From the NCBI RefSeq assembly GCF_030272615.1, contig NC_081413.1, forward strand, positions 188,014,669-188,078,668: a stretch of 64,000 bases of DNA, written 5' to 3'. The position numbers were made by a program, and so were the translations under genes. The notes beneath the pieces are model-generated. The model did not search any database, had not been told where the DNA came from, and saw nothing but the letters and a program-made list of their open reading frames with translations. This stretch comes from Cryptomeria japonica. Lineage: Eukaryota > Streptophyta > Pinopsida > Cupressales > Cupressaceae. Shown one piece after another: positions 57,266-64,000 of this stretch (its first letter is position 1; each line of letters begins with the position of its first letter).

Positions 57266-58615
57266 CTACTTGACGTTGTGCTCCAGCCTGTCAATTCTGC
57301 TGCCAAAATATTTCATTTTGTTTTCCATTTCCTTTCTATCTCCCATCTCATTGACCTTTTTTTCTATTGCTAAGATTTTTCCAACCATACATTCAATAGC
57401 TTCAACATTATGCAGAACGGCCACTAACTCTTTAACATTCTCCGCCAAGGGCTTGTCACCAACTGTAATTCTTGCCATGGCCTGTGTATCAGTTTTCAAA
57501 CTGTTAATATCCTTCACCATAGTAGAAATGGTCTCACAAAAGGCCTTAATAGTATCTTTTTCACCACTATCACTTTGACCCCCTTTTTCCTCCTTATGCA
57601 GACTAGTGGTATTCACAGTCTCCAAATTGTCCTTAACCGGGTTACCCTTCCCTTCTTTGTCCTGACTATCGATCCTCTTATTTTCTTCATCCTCCTCCTC
57701 AAATTCAACTAGAACATAATTGAAATGAGAATTGCTACCCTTTTTAGTGTTCTTTTTCTAAGCCTTCTTTCCAGTGGCTTTCCCTTTCCTCTTTTTAACA
57801 GGTTTTTCCTCAAGGGATTCAGTTTCAGAATCCGACATTTCAGATTCCACAATAATCCTCCTCTTCTTAGCCCTAATCCTCCCTTTTTTGATAGTTTCTT
57901 CTGACTCTCTCTCAGTCTTTGAATCAAAGTTGAAACCACTATCCTTACTTTCCGTACTCTCATCTCTGGCATTTTTGCCTTTAATAGGCTTTTCAATGCA
58001 CTTCCCCTTTAGCATTTTATAAACTAGGACCATAAGCCCCTGGTGGAGGGCATGATCACCTTTAGGGTCCTTCTGGATCTCCTTTATAGTATGATCCATT
58101 GAACAGGAAAGGTAATAGGGAAGGCTAACCCTTTCACCATGACGAAAATGGTTGAGAAGGATGAAGTGATGCCCATATGCCCTGGTAAACCTACCATCTA
58201 AGGTAATGTATTCAATAGAAGAAAATAAGACAAACCTCCATGGCCTATAAATTCTCTTCGAGGAGTGGTAGGAGTTGTCAATTTTGATCATCTTTCTTCT
58301 CTCATCATCCATAACAGGAAACTTGTCTGCTACTTTATCTGATATCCCTCTATCCCTGTAAAATTTCATACCCTCGATAGTCATCCTCATGGCCTCAACG
58401 ATAACCTCTTCGTCTACATTCATCATATGTGATCCAATTAAAATTTTTTCAATTTTCCAGTTCTTGATGAAATAGCTGGTGATTGTGGGGTCCTTCCCAT
58501 TTAGTCGTTCCATGAAAACATTGAGACCCCCCTGCTGAAGGATACCCTAGACTTCTTCGTTCTTTCTCCATTCAGAGTAGGAAGCAAGTTCAAATCCTTT
58601 CTTGTTACCTCCCAT
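57266..58615 (-). pseudogene. LINE2 third ORF (ORF3), unknown nuclear-type protein
   Basis: A single frame runs from the ATG at 58,615 (MGGNKKGFELASYSEW) to the stop at 57,266, about 450 codons, with only two in-frame TAG codons (about 58,549 and 57,758-57,760). Residues about 20-230 form a globular region with RPWRFVLFSS, LDGRFTRAYGHHFILLNHFRHG and VSLPYYLSCSM. A long basic/acidic tract follows, with nuclear-localisation-like KKRKGKATGKK, then a helical C-terminus. I recognise no catalytic motif. The globular part loosely recalls plant mobile or transposon-associated domains. It lies downstream of RNase H, which is unusual for L1 elements. Confidence 0.75.
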
Positions 58616-58830
58616 TTTTCCAGCACCTTCCTTGCAATGCCTTCTCTCATTTTGATAACTTTTCCTCTGGTTTCTATGGTTATTCTGTAAGAGCGCCCAT
58701 AATCCATGCCAAATAATAATGATATGACACCTATTTAATAGCTGATTATCTTCAAGAAAGCCCTGCATCAAAAAAGGTGGAAAGGTCATTAGAAATAATG
58801 ATTAAAAGTACCATGTTGCCTTTTATAGCT

Positions 58831-61800
58831 TCAGTCCTGATTGAGAAAGGATTTCATTTCACTTGCAATCTCCATTTCACCATAACTAGTAATGATGTCT
58901 CCCAATTGGCAAGCCAGGTTGGCTGCCCAATCAGCGCAAGAGTTGGCCTCCCTGTAAACATGTGTAAAAACACACATTTCAAACTCTTCACTGATTTTCC
59001 TAGTAGCTTTAATAGCATTACTAATTGACCAAGACGGCGGGAATTTCATATTTAAATAATTGATAATGTTTAAGGAGTCTCCTTCACACCAAACTTTAGT
59101 GCAATTGGCTTCCTTGGCAAGGGTAATCCCATGATAAGCTGCCATGGCTTCGGCAACATGATTGGTCTGATTTCCTATAGGAATACATTTTATGATTTTA
59201 CATATTCCCCATTCATCCCTTAGGACCACTCCACATCCTACAACCCCTAGGTTTCCCTTAGAGGCCCCATCAAAATTGATTTTCATCCATCCCCTAGGTG
59301 GGCTGATACATATCACTCCCTCTCTAGGATTACTCAAGATGCTCTCTTGAGCTTTTAATCTCCAATTTTTATAGATAAATTGATCCTCCTTAGTGTTAGG
59401 ATTATCAATACCACCTATAATATTCATATTTTCCACTATACTTCTTCTTATTTTTTCAAACACAATGTTAGCCTTAGTATTCTTTTCTCTGAAAATTCTA
59501 TCATTTCTCTCTTTCCATATACCCCAACACATGTGAGGTAAAGCAATTCTCCATAATAAGGTAGTGGTTCTATTTTTTGAAGGATGATGCCATGACTTGA
59601 AAATCTCCTTAATCGAGTTGGGGAAGCTCCAACTGATATTGAATTGATCCAGACAACTTCCCCAAACATCAGCTGAGAAGGGGCAATGAAAGAGCATATG
59701 ATTTATTGTCTCCTCATTCTGCTTACAAAGAGTACAGAAACTTGGCATGCTGGTACCTCTTTTTCTGATATTCTCAGTAGTAAGAATTTTGTCTTGAAGG
59801 GCTATCCAAAAGAAAATGTTGATCTTGGGAGTAAGACCTTTCACCCAAGCTTTAGCCTAGCAACGACTTTCCATGTTATTGTACTGTTGATGATAAAGAG
59901 AGGCCACAATAAAAGTACCACTAGCTATGAATTTCCAAATTAACTGGTCTTCTTCTTCAATCCTCACCATTGAGTTCATGACTTTGTTCAAACTACCCAA
60001 AGACTGATCCACTTGAGATAAGTCTTTCCACTGTCCATCTTTCCAATAATCCTCCACCTTGGTTCCAAATCTTTCCTTGCATTGGTTCTGATATCTGTTC
60101 CACTCAGGGTTTTCATTTAAAGGGGGCTCCAGAAGCCAAGGGTCCTCCTAGAACTGAATAAGATTCCCTTTCCCCAACTTCCATTTTGTGCCTTTGATAA
60201 TTAAGTCTCTAGTCCTAGAGACATTTTTCCAAATATTGGATCCAATTGGGATAATCTTCGCTTTGAGGAAACTTTGAAGATTAGGGCATTGGCTTTTATA
60301 TTTGTTGTCCCATATTTTTTTCCACTCTCCTTGATTTCTATATCCTCTCCAAATCTGCTTGGCCATAAGGTAATCATTTATGTCTCTTATTCTTCTAAGG
60401 CCTAGACCACCTTTATTCATAGGCTTACAGACCTTCTCCCAAGCAATTAAGTTCATTCTCTTCTTCTCCTCAACCCCTGTCCATAAAAAGGATCTCTGAA
60501 TTTTTTCAATGGCCTCAGCATACTTAGTAGGAATCCTAAACAAACTGATGGCATAGAGAGGGATACTTTGAAGAGTGGCTTTTAGTAGTTGAACCTTACC
60601 TGCTTGACTAAGAAGAGCTCCCTTCCATCCAGACAGCTTTTTATGGAATTTATCCACCAAGGCTCCCCAAAAGGTATCTGGAGGATCTTGGCCTAAGGGG
60701 AGCCCCAAATAGGAAGCTGGCAAGCTACCAATTTGGCCACCCAAAATGTTACTAATTTTAATCCTCCTTCTCTCTGGGGTATTGATAAAATAAACAAAGC
60801 TTTTAGACCAGTTTATAAGCTGACCAATAGCCTCTCCATTGTTATCCAAACCCTTTTTTAGTCTTCTAGCATCCTTCACAGTGGCCTTTCCCATTATTAT
60901 AGAATCATCAACAAACTGCTGATGAGAACATATTTGATCTGCCGAAGAAGGATTCAAACCACAAAACTCCCTTTTCTCGACCAGCTTTCCAATACATCTC
61001 CCCAAACATTCTGCCATGATGATAAAGATCACTGGAGATAGAGGGTCCCCCTTCCTGAGACCTCTTGAAGCTTTAAAGAAAGGAGAGGGGGAACCATTCA
61101 TTAACACAGAGAAAGAAGCCGAAGAAACAAGTTGCCTGATAAGGCTAACACTCCTAGGATTAAAACCAAAAGCAGAAAGAACATCCATCATAAAATCCCA
61201 ATCCACTCTATCATAGGCTTTAGAGAGGTCAAGCTTCAGAAAAAAAACCTTTTTTTTTAGAAAAGGATAGAGAATGGATATTTTCATGAACAGAGATGAT
61301 AGAATCCAAAATTTGCCTTCCCGGCACAAAACCACTTTGCTAAGGCGAAATAATGGAGGGAAGCAATTTTAGAATTCTAGAGGTAAGGACCTTAGAGATA
61401 ATCTTATAGAGAGAGTTGCATAAACTTATAGGTCTAAAAAGATCCATTGAATCTGCCCCCATCTTTTTGGGTATAAGAGCTATAAAAGTACCATTAACTT
61501 CTTTCAAAAAATTTCTAGCACCAAAAAACTCTTTCACAACTCTGGTAACATCATCTCCAATAATATGCCAGTACATTCGGAAGAAGAACATGGGAAAGTC
61601 ATCCGGACCTGGGGCCTTGTTGCCCTCAAAGGAATTAACAGCTATCAGAATTTCATCATGGGAAGGAATGGCAGTTAAACGATCATTCTGATCATCCCCC
61701 AAAATGGTAGGTATATTGTCTTGAAGTTCCCTTTGGGCCTGTATATTCAAATTCTGATCCTTAGCAAGTAAATTAGAGAAAAAATCCATAGCAGCCTTGC

Positions 61801-62909
61801 TCATGGAATCATCATCTTCAACACATCTGCCATTCACTTTAATCTATACAATTCTATTTATGGCCTTATGTCTTAGGGTGGAAATATGGAAGTATTTAGT
61901 GTTCCTATCCCCCTCCTTTAACCAGACATTTCTCGATCTTTGTTTCTAGTAGGTTTCCTCTTTAGCTATTATTTCATGATATCTCATAAGAATAGCATCT
62001 TTAGTGTTTCTAGACATATAGGTGTAACCATTGTTCTGTATCTCATCCCGGATTTCCTTGAGTTCTAAGAGGGTTGTCGCTTTTGAGGTAAAGATGTTCC
62101 CAAAGCAATCCTTATTCCACTTCTTAACATTATATTTAACATTCTTCAGCTTTTTGACCACTTTATACATGGCATTGCCTTCAATACTGACCTGCCACCA
62201 GTCCTTAATCTTACTTTCCAGATCCGGGTGTCTAGTCCATATTTTTTCAAATCTATAAGGGAAATGTCTCCTTCTATTATTTACTTCAGCCATGAAGGTT
62301 ATAGGGTAATGATTTGATCCTGCCCTTATGTGAGAAGATAAAGAACATTCATGAAGATTAAACCAATCTAAAGAAAGAAGAGCTCTATCAAGTCTAACCT
62401 GAATCAAATTCTCACCACTTCTTCTATTAGTCCAAGTGTATTTGACTCCTTGCAACTCCAGATCATGAATGGTATTATTGTTTATAAAGTCCATCAGGTC
62501 CAATCTACTATCCAGATTAGCATGACTCCCTCCCTTTTTCTCATTTTCCTTCAAGGGAGTGTTGAAATCTCCCATAATTATCTAGTTATCCTCAGCAAAC
62601 CTTCTTCTCAGCCCAGTAAGATATCTCCACATCTCACTTCTACCAGTCTTAGTGTTAGGAGCATAAACATTAGTTAGGACCCGCATAGTGCAGTTCTTAA
62701 TGTGCTTAAATCTTATACAGGCCAGATTGTTGTCCTGAATTAACACCTCTCCTTCTACATTGTTTTTGTTCCAGAATGTAACAATTCCTCCTGAAGCACC
62801 TTCTGAACTACCTCCGTTGACTCCTCTGTTTTTGAAAATATTCAAACTTTCAACTTTATCTTTAACCATCTTAGTTTCTTGAATCAAAAAAATGTCAGGG
62901 TTTTTGTCT
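58831..62909 (-). pseudogene. LINE2 ORF2: truncated endonuclease, RT and RNase H
   Basis: The 5' end starts within the endonuclease (PDIFLIQETK), followed by MGDFNTPL, YTWTNRRSGEN and GSNHYP. RT motifs: NKAPGPDDFPMFFFR, GTFIALIPKK and FRPISL. A frameshift near 61,338 precedes LDLSKAYDRVDWDF, RGLRKGDPLSP (Lys in place of the usual Gln) and the active site FVDD at 60,904-60,915. A CTLCKQNEETINHMLFHC zinc-like motif and RNase H (NFDG, EGDS, REANSCADW) end at 58,831. In-frame stops occur near 62,580, 61,944, 60,148 and 59,857. Confidence 0.93.
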
Positions 62910-62927
62910 ATCTTAGTCATTGTTGTT
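62910..62927 (-). repeat. LINE2 target-site duplication, right copy
   Basis: The 18 bases ATCTTAGTCATTGTTGTT repeat those at 56,776-56,793. The boundary between the duplication and the truncated LINE 5' end is set here by the match. Confidence 0.85.
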
Positions 62928-63083
62928 ATAAGTCATGTTACATGAAGGTTTTAAGATCTCTGATTGTGACATGAGCCTGAGAGTATGTCATGATGTTTCA
63001 ATGTGTGTATCCCAACATGGTTTCAAGTGTAGCCATGATTTGTAATCAATCCCAATTGTGTAGTTTGAAAAATAATTTTACTA

Positions 63084-63727
63084 TTCAGAGGTTTAGAGCA
63101 CTTAATTTTAGTGGAATCCATGGTTTTCTAAATGATATACCAAGTGAAATCAGAAATCAGACACCAAAGTTTAATGGCCAAAAGTGTAAATCATCAAACA
63201 AACACCTTCAAAGATTCAATGACTTAGTTGATGATTGTGAAATTGATCATGAGATTGTTTGTGCAATCTTTGAGGGATGAAGCTAGAGAATGGTTTTCAA
63301 ATTTTTTTCTAGATTCAATCAACTCTTGGAGAGAGTTTCAATTAGAATTTAATGAGCAATTCAGTGAGAGAAATTGTGTGTCCACAATGTTTAGTGATTT
63401 CATGGACATTCATATTAGAAATGAAGAATTAGTTCTTGGTTTTAACCTCAGATTCATAAAAATGTTAAAGAAGATTCTTGATAATTATAGACCGCATGAT
63501 GTAATGGCATAAGTAGTGTATTTTGGCACATTTGGTAAGAAAATGAGCTACTAGTTGAGGAACAAAGAGCCCCAAAGTTTGTATCATGCATTTCAAATGG
63601 CAATGGACATTGAAGGAATGATGAAATATGGATTGGTAAAATTTCATAATTATGAAACTATCGATTCTCATATATCTATGTGTGAAGTTGACCATAGGGG
63701 ATCAAAGGTTGCAAATAATGTTTAGAT
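63084..63727 (+). pseudogene. Decayed Ty3/gypsy Gag fragment
   Basis: The + strand encodes a retrotransposon Gag core: FNGQKCKSSNKHLQRFNDL, then after a frameshift near 63,265 DEAREWFSNFFLDSINSWREF, FNEQFSERN, RPHDVMA and EPQSLYHAFQMAMDIE. Stops occur near 63,510 and 63,551. This part of gypsy Gag precedes the zinc knuckle, which is not seen before the window ends. LINE2 lies about 150 bp upstream. The family call rests on the WFSN...W.EF.L.F pattern. Confidence 0.75.
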
Positions 63728-64000
63728 TAATTATGAGCTTGTTGCTCTAATTTTTAATACACATCAAACTACATTGGTAATACTTGCCCTGAGCTATTCC
63801 TTGAATCACAATGCGATGGAATAGAATTGAATAAAGTAAATATGCTACAATTAGTAGTCATACCTCATGCTTGAATATCAAATACATGTGAGTAGCCATC
63901 AGACATGTATCCTCCTAAAGGAATCATCTCAAATAGACATGAAAGTGAATCCCTTCAACAAATAACCCCTACTAATGAAAACCAAGGAGAGTTCCAGACC
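63728..64000. other. Window edge, probable continuation of the gypsy fragment
   Basis: No clear domain was read in the last 270 bp. The sequence may continue the decayed gypsy element. Confidence 0.3.

Larger units (their letters stand above)
56794..62909 (-). mobile_element. LINE2: 5'-truncated L1-type LINE with a third ORF
   Basis: The element lies between exact 18-bp duplications. On the minus strand it begins inside the endonuclease domain (5' truncated) and runs through RT and RNase H to 58,831. It then contains a third ORF (58,615-57,266) and ends with a short 3' tail near GCTTTTACTTAATCAAAA. The duplication encloses the third ORF, so the ORF was part of the inserted cDNA. ORF2 carries several stops and one frameshift. 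The RT active site is FVDD and so potentially intact. Confidence 0.92.

Noticed and set aside
57153-57578. A 141-codon open frame on the + strand.
   Set aside because: It is antisense to LINE2 ORF3. Its hydrophobic, Ser/Leu-rich composition is the mirror of the charged helical region on the minus strand.
1-64000. CRISPR arrays, operons, phage or bacterial defence genes.
   Set aside because: No regularly spaced repeats, bacterial-type gene packing or ribosome binding sites are present. Every recognised domain is plant retrotransposon or plant PPR.

Overview
This window is plant nuclear DNA made almost entirely of retrotransposons. It is AT-rich and contains plant-type Ty1/copia, Ty3/gypsy chromovirus and L1-like LINE sequence, plus pentatricopeptide-repeat (PPR) pseudogene fragments. 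I found no intact host gene. The repeat load, the nesting depth and the decay of nearly every reading frame fit a giant-genome seed plant. A gymnosperm is my best guess, but nothing here proves the species.

Region 1 (1-22,978) is a nest. A minus-strand LTR-like sequence at the left edge, which resumes after 22,978, is split by copia element A (408-22,973, + strand, TSD TGTTG). A is split by element B (1,776-19,151, + strand, TSD ATCAA), which has LTRs, primer site and polypurine tract but no recognisable protein. B is split by element C (6,318-18,170, minus, TSD ATCAT/ATTAT), a copia derivative reduced to its RNase H end. The 3' LTR of C is split by element D (6,979-15,596, minus, TSD TCTGT/TCTGC), a Ty3/gypsy chromovirus with a decayed gag-pol and chromodomain. 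Hand-estimated LTR divergence falls inward (B about 10%, C about 6%, D about 4-5%), as the nesting order requires.

Region 2 (22,979-31,100) holds a CT microsatellite, two head-to-tail decayed copia pol remnants on the minus strand, a possible LTR start and featureless AT-rich DNA with one PPR scrap. Region 3 (about 31,100-39,127) is LINE1 on the + strand: ORF1, endonuclease/RT/RNase H, then a further open frame before the 3' terminus. Region 4 (39,128-47,348) holds a broken PPR gene, an LTR 3' end, a decayed minus-strand copia and unassigned DNA.

Region 5 (47,354-54,791) is element E (minus, TSD TGTAG). It has copia-like LTRs, PBS and PPT and a zinc-knuckle Gag-like ORF, but no protease, integrase or RT. 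In their place is an unrecognised ORF of about 1,100 codons. Region 6 (54,797-64,000) has a coiled-coil-coding minisatellite, then LINE2 (56,794-62,909, minus, 18-bp TSD), which carries a third ORF of about 450 codons downstream of RNase H, and finally a decayed gypsy gag.

The most unusual content is the accessory coding capacity: the third ORF of LINE2, the unknown ORF of the pol-less element E, and possible distant similarity between them. A, C and E share primer site, polypurine tract, LTR termini and a U3 dyad, so E and C look like passengers of an A-type copia machinery.
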